A stretch of 64,000 nucleotides of DNA from a virus: IMG/VR virus record IMGVR_UViG_3300036766_000988, positions 124,001 through 188,000 of that record; one strand, 5' to 3'. This document shows, one piece after another, positions 45,349-53,231 of this stretch (positions are counted from its first letter, which is position 1; each line of letters starts with the position of its first letter). The notes under the pieces are model-generated. The model was given only the letters and a program-made list of their open reading frames with translations. It ran no database searches and had not been told where the DNA came from. Both the position numbers and the translations under genes were made by a program.

Positions 45349-45358
45349 GGTGTAGAGT
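45349..45358 (+). promoter_or_regulatory. GGTGTAGAGT promoter
   Basis: Ends 5 nt before the ATG at 45364. Confidence 0.6.
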
Positions 45359-45363
45359 CTTTC

Positions 45364-45771
45364 ATGAACCTGTGGAAGCGTCTGGTCATGCTGTGGCACG
45401 GGGCGGAAGAGAAGCCCAAGGCTGTCTCCAGTGCATTTGGGGAGGGCCTTCAAAGGTTCGCAGGTCGCCAAGTAGCGGAGGCCAAGGCGGCTCAAGCTAG
45501 GGCCCTGGCTGCAAAAGCCAACTCTCCTGACGGCCAAAATCCCTACACGTTCGAGATCGACTGGGAAGAGCACCAAAAGGTGAAGGCCTTCATGAAGGAG
45601 CACGAGCATCGGGGTCAGTACATGGGGGCCATCGGGGGCCACATCTCGTTCACCTTCTGCCCCACCAGCATCGGGACCGTCGCTAGCGTCCACTGCTCGG
45701 CGTGCGGAGAGCAGTGCTGCAAGAAAGGTTACCGCAAGGGGGCCTCGACCGATTGCTCGGGGATGCTGTAG
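45364..45771 (+). CDS. Cys-cluster protein, 135 aa
   Basis: Helical Ala-rich N-terminal half (RQVAEAKAAQARALAAKANS), then an alpha/beta part, and near the end VHCSACGEQCCKKGYRKGAS: a four-Cys metal site. Not recognised. Confidence 0.7.
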   Translation: MNLWKRLVMLWHGAEEKPKAVSSAFGEGLQRFAGRQVAEAKAAQARALAAKANSPDGQNPYTFEIDWEEHQKVKAFMKEHEHRGQYMGAIGGHISFTFCPTSIGTVASVHCSACGEQCCKKGYRKGASTDCSGML

Positions 45772-45800
45772 AGCTTTAGTCCTTCTCTTGAGGGTCGGGT

Positions 45801-46343
45801 ATGACACTCGACGATTTCAACCGGACTACGCTCCAAGAGTTCCCTGGCTTCAAGCTCGTCTACAAGGAAGAGAGCTTGCTGATGCGCTTTCTGGCGAAGC
45901 TCCTGTGGATCGTGACGTTCGGCCAACAGAAGCTCTTCATGACCCACTTCACCACCACGGTGGGCCAGACGATCTACGTCCCCCTCGGGTGGGATCTGAA
46001 GAATCCTCTCCAACAGCTCCAAGTCTTGCGGCACGAACGCATCCACATGAGGCAGGCAGCCCGCTTGACCTTCCCGCTCTTCATGTTCCTCTACTTGGTG
46101 CCTTTCTTCCCCCTCGGGCTCGCCTACGGGAGGGCCCGGCTCGAATGGGAGGCCTACACAGAGTCGATGCGGGCCATCCGTGATCAGTACGGGGATGAGG
46201 CGCTTCACGATGCCCGGTTCCGGCAGAGCATCGTAGACATGTTCACCACGGGTCAGTACGGCTGGATGTGGCCGTTCCCCACCACGGTCGACCGCTGGTA
46301 CACCGAGACCATGATGCTGATCCTGGCCGAGCCCAAGGGATGA
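45801..46343 (+). CDS. HERIH-motif protein with hydrophobic segment, 180 aa
   Basis: VLRHERIHMRQAARLTFPLF contains H-E-x-x-H, and EWEAYTESMRA about 35 residues later offers the third ligand, as in zincin metallopeptidases. Between them LFMFLYLVPFFPLGLAY is hydrophobic and could sit in the membrane. Family members of this layout are known in phages as uncharacterised zincin-like proteins. Proteolytic activity is inferred only. Confidence 0.65.
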   Translation: MTLDDFNRTTLQEFPGFKLVYKEESLLMRFLAKLLWIVTFGQQKLFMTHFTTTVGQTIYVPLGWDLKNPLQQLQVLRHERIHMRQAARLTFPLFMFLYLVPFFPLGLAYGRARLEWEAYTESMRAIRDQYGDEALHDARFRQSIVDMFTTGQYGWMWPFPTTVDRWYTETMMLILAEPKG

Positions 46344-46344
46344 A

Positions 46345-46385
46345 GCCCGCCTAGTTTAAGCTCCCGGCGGACAGAGAACAGGTTC
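46345..46385. repeat. intergenic hairpin repeat, copy 1
   Basis: GCCCGCCTAGTTTAAGCTCC then CGGCGGACAGAGAACAGG; about 80 percent like copies at 56886 and 57361. The stem is imperfect here (one mismatch). The rest of 46386-46538 holds no gene that I can support. Confidence 0.6.
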
Positions 46386-46538
46386 TGGTGGGGCTCACTC
46401 CCAAGAACCCTTCTAATCAAGTTGATAACAGCGAGCTTTTGCCCTCAACTTCTAAAAGGACTGTCCCAACATCGGTCCGTCATGAGACCTAGAAGGGCCA
46501 ATCGAGGACTTGACCAGCCGTCAGAGGCGAGCCCAGAT

Positions 46539-46561
46539 CTCTACACCGGCCGGTGTAGAGT
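46539..46561 (+). promoter_or_regulatory. 22-bp perfect palindrome over a GGTGTAGAGT promoter
   Basis: CTCTACACCGG is followed by its exact reverse complement (46539-46560). The right half is the promoter of the 46568 gene; the left half is the same promoter facing left, with no obvious gene after it. Confidence 0.65.
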
Positions 46562-46567
46562 CCCCGC

Positions 46568-46891
46568 ATGAAGCTGACTCGACACCAACACTTCTGGGAG
46601 ATGGCTCGCGAGATCCGAGCCTATTGTCGCGCACAAGGTCTCCAGGTGCTCGTCAAGGACAGCCTCGACAACATGACGTGCGGGTTCGTGACGGACTGCG
46701 CAGAGAACGACCCTCGGCATCGGGAATGGCGCATGCGGCTCGCCGACGTGTCGCTCACGGCCAATGATCGTCGAGGGGGCTTTGATGGGTTGTCCGAAGA
46801 GGACATGATCAAGATCACGCACCCCCACCTGATGGGCTCGACGGGTCGTGAGAAGGTCGCCCAGGCTCTATCTCTCTTGCCCTCCGGGTAG
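46568..46891 (+). CDS. hypothetical protein, 107 aa
   Basis: Not recognised. Helical start (QHFWEMAREIRAYCRAQGLQ), strands with CGFVTDCAEN, and a C-terminal helix. Start fixed by the promoter 6 nt upstream. Its TAG stop overlaps the next promoter-like GGGTAGAGC. Confidence 0.7.
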   Translation: MKLTRHQHFWEMAREIRAYCRAQGLQVLVKDSLDNMTCGFVTDCAENDPRHREWRMRLADVSLTANDRRGGFDGLSEEDMIKITHPHLMGSTGREKVAQALSLLPSG

Positions 46892-46898
46892 AGCCCCC

Positions 46899-47141
46899 AT
46901 GGATTACGGAGACCGCCAGGCAAGGGCCGAGATGTTGGTCAAGGCCTTCCGTGCCCGAGGCTCAAAAACGATACGCAGTCCGAGGGGCCAGATCCTTACC
47001 TGCGAGGCGGTCGCCGTCGAGATTGAAGGCATGACGGACCTCGGTCGGGATCTGGTGGCCGTTGCGGGGTTGGTTCTTCATGCCATGCAGGCGACCCCCG
47101 AATTCTTCGAAAACCAGGCAGCTCTCGACAAGAGTCCCTGA
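46899..47141 (+). CDS. hypothetical protein, 80 aa
   Basis: Not recognised. MDYGDRQARAEMLVKAFRAR then TCEAVAVEIEGMTDLGRDLV: alpha/beta. GGGTAGAGC ends 6 nt before the ATG. Just upstream of the helicase block. Confidence 0.65.
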   Translation: MDYGDRQARAEMLVKAFRARGSKTIRSPRGQILTCEAVAVEIEGMTDLGRDLVAVAGLVLHAMQATPEFFENQAALDKSP

Positions 47142-47173
47142 CGCTACGGTGAGCCGGGCAAAGCCGTCCCTTC

Positions 47174-47183
47174 GGTGTAATGC
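47174..47183 (+). promoter_or_regulatory. GGTGTA-type promoter of the helicase block
   Basis: GGTGTAATGC, 9 nt before the ATG at 47193. The 23 bases around it recur at 30764-30786. Confidence 0.6.
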
Positions 47184-47192
47184 GGGCGGCCC

Positions 47193-48950
47193 ATGACCCA
47201 ATCCGCCCCGGATCGCCAAGCCCTCGTCTATGAGCAACTGAAGAGCATCCGCGTCTCGAAGACGTGTGCTCTCAAGCCGAGTCCACGGCTCAAACAGGAG
47301 ATCCGCGACCTATCCGGCACGCCGATCCAGTTTCGCCTACGCTACTACCAGGTGCAGGGGATCTACCATCTCTTGCTGATGAAGCGGATGGTGCTCGGGG
47401 ACGGTACCGGGCTCGGCAAGACCGTCGAGATGTTGGGGGCCCTTTGCTACCAGTGGCAAAAGGAGCCAACCAACAAGGTGTTGATCGTCGCCCCGAAGTC
47501 GGCTCTACGGCAGTGGGCTAGCGAGATCGACCGCTTCACGACCGACGTGAAGGTCTTCGTCGTTTCTGGCAAGCTCGATGAACGACGCGAGGTCTGGGAG
47601 GCCTGGGCAGCACACCCGGCGGACTCCGAAACCAAAGCTGTCCTGATCATCAACTACCACTTGCTCATTCGCGACTGGAACGAAGGGGCAGCCCTCCAGA
47701 AGGGAAAGGACGGCAAGCCTGATCCCAAGCTACCGATCATCCCCGGCATGGTCGACAAGATCACTCAGGGGATGAAGGACGTAGTGGTCGTCTACGACGA
47801 GGCTACAGCGTTCAAGAATACGCAGACCAAGACCTGGCAAGTCTGCCGGTTCCTCTCGGACCGGGCTCATCGCTGCTACGGCCTGACGGCGACGCTCCTC
47901 AAGAACAACCTGATGGAGGGCTTCGCGATCTACAAGGTGATCTGCCCGCCTGTCTTCGGGAACAAGACCTCCTTCCTCAAGGAGTACTGCGTCACCAAGA
48001 TGCAGCCTGTGGGGGGCGGTCGAAAGGTACCCATTGTCGTTGGGTATCGGAACCTACAGCACTTCAGGGACCGCATCGATCCGTACTTCCTGGGTCGAGC
48101 GAAGCATATCGTCTCCGATGAGCTACCGACGCTCATCACCAAAGAGATCATCTGCGAGCTGAGCGCCGCCGAGGACGCGAAGTACACGGAAGCTCTCTCG
48201 GGGGTGTTGGAACTCGGGGACGGTGAGGTCAGGGACTTCGAGGAGCACAAGGCATTCGTCAGCCTCATCTATTGCCAGCAGGTCTGCGATTCGATCTCGC
48301 TTTTGCGGTACCAAGATGGCGATGAGGTGCTGACCGGGATCTTCAAGGACGAGGGTCTCAAGGTCAAAGCCACCGGAGCGAAAGAGCAGCAGCTTCTCGA
48401 CATGTTGGCAGACGAACTCGATGGCGAGAAGACCATCATCTACACGCGGTTTGCGAGCCTTGTTCCCCGCCTCCAGAACATCCTCAAGGAGAACGGGATC
48501 AAGTCGGTCGCCATCACCGGCAAGGTGAAGGACACCGCCAAGGATCCCGCACGCCTCCGGGCACAGGAAGCATTCCAGGACATGAACTCCGATGTGAAGG
48601 TCATCTTCATCACGGACGCTGGCAGCGAGGCCATCAACCTACAGGCGGCCTCCGCGATGGTCTTCTACGACGCCCCTTGGTCGTGGGGAAACTACGTGCA
48701 GCTATTGGGGCGTCCTATTCGGATTGGGAGTCCTCATCAGCACGTCGTGGTCTACCATCTGGTGGCCGAGCGGCCCCGAGACAAGGCGAAGGATCGCAAG
48801 ACGATCGACCACCATGTGCTCGCCATGTTGGGCAAGAAGAAAGACCTTGTGGATAAGGTCTTGGGCGAAGCCGCTGTGGGGGCGCTCGATTTCGAGAAAG
48901 AGGGTTCCGGAACCAAGGAACTCGTACGGAAACTACAAGGCAAGGCATGA
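47193..48950 (+). CDS. SNF2-type superfamily II helicase, 585 aa
   Basis: Motif I GDGTGLGKTVEML (about 72-84), motif II VVYDEATAFKN, motif III GLTATLLKN, motif V ITDAGSEAINLQAA and motif VI QLLGRPIRIG give a complete two-domain SNF2-like ATPase. DEAT replaces DEAH. It moves on duplex DNA or remodels protein-DNA complexes; phage relatives sit in replication modules, as here, ahead of DnaB, primase and polymerase. Ends with a Lys-rich tail and overlaps the next gene by 4 nt. Confidence 0.9.
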   Translation: MTQSAPDRQALVYEQLKSIRVSKTCALKPSPRLKQEIRDLSGTPIQFRLRYYQVQGIYHLLLMKRMVLGDGTGLGKTVEMLGALCYQWQKEPTNKVLIVAPKSALRQWASEIDRFTTDVKVFVVSGKLDERREVWEAWAAHPADSETKAVLIINYHLLIRDWNEGAALQKGKDGKPDPKLPIIPGMVDKITQGMKDVVVVYDEATAFKNTQTKTWQVCRFLSDRAHRCYGLTATLLKNNLMEGFAIYKVICPPVFGNKTSFLKEYCVTKMQPVGGGRKVPIVVGYRNLQHFRDRIDPYFLGRAKHIVSDELPTLITKEIICELSAAEDAKYTEALSGVLELGDGEVRDFEEHKAFVSLIYCQQVCDSISLLRYQDGDEVLTGIFKDEGLKVKATGAKEQQLLDMLADELDGEKTIIYTRFASLVPRLQNILKENGIKSVAITGKVKDTAKDPARLRAQEAFQDMNSDVKVIFITDAGSEAINLQAASAMVFYDAPWSWGNYVQLLGRPIRIGSPHQHVVVYHLVAERPRDKAKDRKTIDHHVLAMLGKKKDLVDKVLGEAAVGALDFEKEGSGTKELVRKLQGKA

Positions 48951-49261
48951 TCATGAACGCGATCCATCCCAACTCCTACTGGCTCGATGGTACAGTGCAT
49001 CAGTTCGTCGAGAAGCCCACGGTCGTTGACGCAAATGCTTCGACCGCAATCGAGGTCACGAAGGACGAAGCGGAGTCCGTCAACAAGGCCTCCGAACAGG
49101 ACAATTGCCAACCAATGGCGACCGACGCCGAGCAATCCCGGTGGGCCCGAGATACCGCCCGTAAGGAGCATGCTGCTTCCGAGATCGGTCGTCGGAAGCT
49201 CGCCAGGAAACGTCAGCTCGCCAAGGCCGCCCGCAAGGCCCGTAAGGAGAACCGTCGATGA
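48947..49261 (+). CDS. hypothetical protein with basic tail, 104 aa
   Basis: Not recognised. An acidic first half (VVDANASTAIEVTKDEAESV) and a Lys/Arg/Ala-rich helix at the end (KLARKRQLAKAARKARKENR) that may bind DNA. Overlaps both neighbours by 4 nt. Confidence 0.7.
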   Translation: MIMNAIHPNSYWLDGTVHQFVEKPTVVDANASTAIEVTKDEAESVNKASEQDNCQPMATDAEQSRWARDTARKEHAASEIGRRKLARKRQLAKAARKARKENRR

Positions 49262-49518
49262 ATCACGCCGCTGTCTTCAAGGAAATCGAGATCGAACGTG
49301 AGAAACAAGACCGTATCTGGGGTGGTCAGGACCACGACCGTATTCACACGAGTCACGACTGGATCTCGTACCTCACGAAGCACGTCGGCCGTGCAGTACA
49401 CTGGCCGTGGACGCCCGAGCGTTTTCGGCAGCAGATGATTGTCGTGGCAGCCCTGGCGGTGGCGGCAATCGACTGGTGTGACACGAAGACAGCAACGGTC
49501 GCCAAGCCCTCGGTGTAG
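49258..49518 (+). CDS. conserved phage protein, 86 aa
   Basis: EIEIEREKQDRIWGGQDHDR then HDWISYLTKHVGRAV...FRQQMIVVAALAVAAIDW. This layout (EREkQd..WG...D......dW..yl.kh.g.a......f..qmi.vAAla.Aaiew) is common in phage proteins, some annotated as MazG-like or DUF550-like; which of these applies I cannot tell. Confidence 0.65.
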   Translation: MNHAAVFKEIEIEREKQDRIWGGQDHDRIHTSHDWISYLTKHVGRAVHWPWTPERFRQQMIVVAALAVAAIDWCDTKTATVAKPSV

Positions 49519-49521
49519 AGG
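49512..49521 (+). promoter_or_regulatory. GGTGTAGAGG promoter
   Basis: Ends 6 nt before the ATG at 49528; an internal promoter of the replication block. Confidence 0.6.
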
Positions 49522-49527
49522 CCCCCG

Positions 49528-50403
49528 ATGGCCGAAGCCGAGAAGCCACCCTGCCCTCTTTGTGGGGGCGCCGAGGTCATTTACGTCAATGACTTCGATG
49601 TCGACACGTGCCGTTGTCTCAAGGCTCGGCTGATCAAGCAACATCTAGGATCCGAGATTGCATCGGCTCCCACGATTCTACGAAGCCCTGTGTTCGTCGT
49701 AAAAGACGACGAGGTACGGGTCGACCGCACCAAGGACAACCTCTTCATCAAGGCACCTTGGCAGGACGTGTTACCGCACCTCAAATGGGTGTTCTACTGC
49801 AAGGGGACGCGGTTCCGCTTTCGGATCGTGACCGACGAGAAGATCCGCACGGTCTTCGTAGGGAACGAGAGCTACAGGGCCCGCTCGAAGAGCACCCGAG
49901 ATGACGTCACGACGTTCAATTCTCTTGGGGATCTAGTGGGCTCGGACTTCGACCTCATCATCATCCGGCTAGGGCTCTTGGGACACAAGAACGTGGCCGC
50001 CCCTGGGGCCTTGAAGGAAGCCCTCATGCTCCGTGAGGTCGCATGTCTACCGACCTGGATTGTCGAACAGCCCAACAACCCATTCGGTCCTGGATGCCAT
50101 ACGTACTCTGAGGATGTGGCGGACTACATCGAGCGTCTTTTCGAGGTCGTCAATCTCACCCGAAAAGATCGTCCTGCCCCTGTTCCTCGTCCCCCGGAGA
50201 CCGATGCGGATGAGGTCACGGGGAACGAAGACCCCGCTGCGATGGAATCCCCTGTGGCGGCCGAACCTGTCGAATCCCATTTCGAGACCCCTCCGAGCGC
50301 GATTGACGATGACATGATGTCTCAGCTTGTGGGCAGTGGCGGCAAGAAAAAGTACTCGGGGTCGAGCTGGAAAAAGAAGTCCGGCGGAGGGGGCCCAGTA
50401 TGA
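49528..50403 (+). CDS. zinc-finger protein preceding DnaB, possible loader
   Basis: 291 aa. CPLCGGAEVIYVNDFDVDTC RC is an N-terminal zinc finger. The middle has SDFDLIIIRLGLLGHKNVAA and PTWIVEQPNNPFGPGCHTYS, reminiscent of the C-terminal part of DnaC/IstB-type loaders, but no Walker A is seen. The last 80 aa are disordered and end Gly/Lys-rich. Its stop overlaps the helicase start, which suggests a helicase-loading or adaptor role. Confidence 0.6.
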   Translation: MAEAEKPPCPLCGGAEVIYVNDFDVDTCRCLKARLIKQHLGSEIASAPTILRSPVFVVKDDEVRVDRTKDNLFIKAPWQDVLPHLKWVFYCKGTRFRFRIVTDEKIRTVFVGNESYRARSKSTRDDVTTFNSLGDLVGSDFDLIIIRLGLLGHKNVAAPGALKEALMLREVACLPTWIVEQPNNPFGPGCHTYSEDVADYIERLFEVVNLTRKDRPAPVPRPPETDADEVTGNEDPAAMESPVAAEPVESHFETPPSAIDDDMMSQLVGSGGKKKYSGSSWKKKSGGGGPV

Positions 50404-51878
50404 AGCGCCTTCTTCGTTCGATCCTCGACTTCGGCGGGATCTCTCAGGAGAACCTCGTTCAGAACTTCCAGAAGCTCTTGGGCGCCCATATCGACTGGAC
50501 GCAGCCTCCGGATCAGAAGATCTACGAATACACGCTCTCGTATTTCCAGCAGCGTTTGGAAATGCCGTCCGGTCAGACGGTGCTCGACTACTACATGACC
50601 GTCGGGGAGTCCGGAGACATCGAGGTCATCGAGCGTCTCAAGGACATCGGGGCGGCTCCTGCGTACATCCGAACGAACTACGTTCAGCTTCTGACCAACC
50701 TGCTCGAAGAGCAGAGCAAAGCGAAGGCAGTCGCTCTCATCAAGGAGACACACGAGATCGTGACTCGTGGTCTCGACGTGCTCGACGGTCGGGAGAAGGT
50801 TCGTCGACAAGGCGTTCGAGATGGGCTCTTGCATTTCGCAGGACGTGCTCACGACCTTCTCTTGCCTGAGTCCAACGCTCGTACGGCCGGGGACATCCGT
50901 CTCGACGGCACTTCCGTGTGGAAGGAGTACGAGCAAGCCAAGATCAACAAGGACAAGGTCTGGGGCAAGTTCACAGGCATCAACGAGATCGACAAGATCT
51001 GTCACGGAATCAAGAAGGGCGAGCTATGGGTACACGCCGCCTTCCCAGGTGAGCTGAAGACCACATTCGCCCTTAATTGGTGCTACAACCTCGTCACCCG
51101 CTACAAGTCGAATGTCCTCTACTTCTCGATGGAGATGCCTTACGAGCAGCTTCGGTTGCAGACGTACGTCATTCACAGCGCCAACGCGAAATGGAAGCAG
51201 TATGGGTACAAGCCTCTCGACTACCGCAAGGTGCGTGACGGTGAGCTGACGCCCGCCGAGGAGGCCTTCTACCAGAAGGTCATCGAGGACTTCTGCACCA
51301 ACCCCGACTACTGTCACTTCGAGATTCGTGCGCCGGATCGAGACTTCACGATTGACGACATCCGGCTCGAAGCCGAGCTGACCCACAAGCAACTCGAAGT
51401 CGGATTGGTTGTTGTGGACCACGGGCAGTTGGTCGAGGCTCGCAAGACGAAGCGGTCGAAGGACTACGTCATCGAGCTGAACTCGGTGGTCCGCGACATG
51501 AAGAAGTTCGCTCTGCACTTCAACCATGGGGAGAAGATCCCTGTCCTAATGCTCTTCCAGATCAACCGTCAGGGGAAGGAAGACGCAGCGAAAAACGAAG
51601 GCCGCTACAAGGCCAGTGCGCTCGCGTACGCCAACGAAGTCGAGAAGTCGGCCGACACGATCACCACATCATATCTCGATGACGACCACCGGCGGAACGG
51701 GACGTCTCTCTTCTGCAACCTCAAGAACAGAGACAATCCGATCTTCGATCCCTTCATGTGCCGGGTCGAGTTTCAATGTCGCCGGATCTACAACCTCAAC
51801 GCGCTCGATGCCCCAATCGGCCGTGGTATGGGGGTCGAGGAACACCAGAGCGTTCTGGATGCGATGGCGAATCTCTAG
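50400..51878 (+). CDS. DnaB-type replicative helicase, 492 aa
   Basis: A helical N-terminal half, then a RecA-like core: GINEIDKICHGIKKGELWVHAAFP, a variant P-loop FPGELKTT (L in place of the Gly before Lys), SMEMPYEQLRLQ, and Walker B GLVVVDHGQLVEA, with VLMLFQINRQGK as the H4-like segment (each given in part). Hexameric 5'-3' helicases of this family unwind the fork. The PGELKTT variant occurs in some phage DnaB/KaiC-like proteins. Flanked by loader candidate and primase-type zinc protein. Confidence 0.85.
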   Translation: MKRLLRSILDFGGISQENLVQNFQKLLGAHIDWTQPPDQKIYEYTLSYFQQRLEMPSGQTVLDYYMTVGESGDIEVIERLKDIGAAPAYIRTNYVQLLTNLLEEQSKAKAVALIKETHEIVTRGLDVLDGREKVRRQGVRDGLLHFAGRAHDLLLPESNARTAGDIRLDGTSVWKEYEQAKINKDKVWGKFTGINEIDKICHGIKKGELWVHAAFPGELKTTFALNWCYNLVTRYKSNVLYFSMEMPYEQLRLQTYVIHSANAKWKQYGYKPLDYRKVRDGELTPAEEAFYQKVIEDFCTNPDYCHFEIRAPDRDFTIDDIRLEAELTHKQLEVGLVVVDHGQLVEARKTKRSKDYVIELNSVVRDMKKFALHFNHGEKIPVLMLFQINRQGKEDAAKNEGRYKASALAYANEVEKSADTITTSYLDDDHRRNGTSLFCNLKNRDNPIFDPFMCRVEFQCRRIYNLNALDAPIGRGMGVEEHQSVLDAMANL

Positions 51879-51887
51879 GGGGTTTCG

Positions 51888-52154
51888 ATGGCCAAGCGCA
51901 CCCTTTTGGAACGCATTGAGACCGAGCGGGATCAGTGGATGGAGACAGCCGCTGCCGAATCGCGGAACACTGCCTACTACCGAGGGTTGCTTGACGAGGT
52001 TGCTGCCTATCTGGGTCCCGAAGTATTCATTTCGGACGATGGTACCGTAAATGAGAACCCTCTGCGGTCCAAGATCCCCGAGCTGGTCGCAAGGCTAGCT
52101 GCCTCCAATGTCACATGCACGGTAGAGGTGAACGTGACTCGCCATGGCAAGTAA
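51888..52154 (+). CDS. hypothetical protein, 88 aa
   Basis: Not recognised. Helical head (LLERIETERDQWMETAAAES) and a strand at the end (TCTVEVNVTRHG). Lies between helicase and primase-type genes and overlaps the latter by 11 nt. Confidence 0.65.
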   Translation: MAKRTLLERIETERDQWMETAAAESRNTAYYRGLLDEVAAYLGPEVFISDDGTVNENPLRSKIPELVARLAASNVTCTVEVNVTRHGK

Positions 52155-52779
52155 ATACGAAGAAGAAGCTCGGCGAGAGATCGCGCAGCAAGAGGGCTTT
52201 CGACGGTGGATCGCTGAGCGGATCACAATGATCCACGCCACAGCGTCTGCGGCCGATGTCCTGCGACGTAATGGGGTGAGCCTACGGTACGGCGGCCAGC
52301 GGGCGGAGCAGATCTTCTGCCCTTTCCATGGGAACTCGAAGACACCTGCGGCGAGGTTCCACCCCCCGGACGCGAAAAGATCCGACCACGTGTGGTGTTT
52401 CGTCTGCAACGAGCAGTGGGATGCCATCACACTTTTCAAGAAGTTCGCGAACTACACGGGCAAGTTCTCGGGCTTACTCCGGCTCATCGAGCGGGATTAC
52501 GGGATCACGCCGCCCGAAGCCCCTTCGGCTGTACCTGACGACGAACCGGCTGAGCATGAGCTGGCTGAAGCGCATGTCATGCTCGATGTGTGCGAGCGCC
52601 GTCTCGTAAGCTCTCGACGGGCTTTCGAGATGAAGGGCTATTTGGTCCTAGGCTCCGTGCTCGACCGAATAACCCATGGTCTCGACGCTGGTACGCTGCC
52701 TCTGCCAACAGCACGAGAAACCATGCAACGAGTGCTTGACAAGATCGGTGAGAAGAGGCGGGTGTGCCCCGACGGTTGA
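52144..52779 (+). CDS. DnaG-type CHC2 zinc-binding protein, 211 aa
   Basis: QIFCPFHGNSKTPAARFHPP then HVWCFVCNEQWDAITLFKKF: the C-H...C-C zinc domain by which DnaG primases recognise start sites, with the usual WDAI.F. No TOPRIM catalytic domain follows; the rest is helical. So this is either the recognition half of a split primase or a regulator. The catalytic part is not in this window. Confidence 0.8.
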   Translation: MASKYEEEARREIAQQEGFRRWIAERITMIHATASAADVLRRNGVSLRYGGQRAEQIFCPFHGNSKTPAARFHPPDAKRSDHVWCFVCNEQWDAITLFKKFANYTGKFSGLLRLIERDYGITPPEAPSAVPDDEPAEHELAEAHVMLDVCERRLVSSRRAFEMKGYLVLGSVLDRITHGLDAGTLPLPTARETMQRVLDKIGEKRRVCPDG

Positions 52780-53231
52780 AGCTCTCCACCCGAGAGATGG
52801 GCAATGTTGAGTTGCAGCTCATCTACCAGGTGGGGGAGCTGTGGGAGCCAACGTGGAGGCCTTTACAGGGGTCGACTTTCGCGGCCATTCTGCCGGTGGT
52901 CTCTGACGAGACGATGAACCATGCGCTCCGGGGATGGACGAAGCCTCTCGTGTCGTCGCTCGGGCTGCCTCCCCAGGGCTCTCTACGGAAGCTGCCCAAG
53001 GAGTACCAGCAGTGTGAGCACCGGAATCACTGTCCGTTTTATGCGCCGCACAACTGTGTCCCGATCGCTAAGAAATTGCAGGACTGTTTTCAGCCGGAAA
53101 ACCTAGCAGGAGACGACGCTCGAACTCTTGCCTACGATGCCATTCGGCTTTGGCGAGAAGGGGTGTATATCGTGGTCGTCCAGGAGGCTTCTGATGCCCA
53201 TCGATCCTACCCAAGATCCGACCGAACTTGA
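52764..53231 (+). CDS. hypothetical Cys-motif protein, 155 aa, GTG start
   Basis: GTG 52764 overlaps the end of the zinc-protein gene. A beta-rich head, then QQCEHRNHCPFYAPHNCVPI, a C-x5-C-x6-C cluster that may bind zinc or iron-sulfur. Its 3' end overlaps the polymerase start by 38 nt. Not recognised. Confidence 0.65.
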   Translation: MPRRLKLSTREMGNVELQLIYQVGELWEPTWRPLQGSTFAAILPVVSDETMNHALRGWTKPLVSSLGLPPQGSLRKLPKEYQQCEHRNHCPFYAPHNCVPIAKKLQDCFQPENLAGDDARTLAYDAIRLWREGVYIVVVQEASDAHRSYPRSDRT

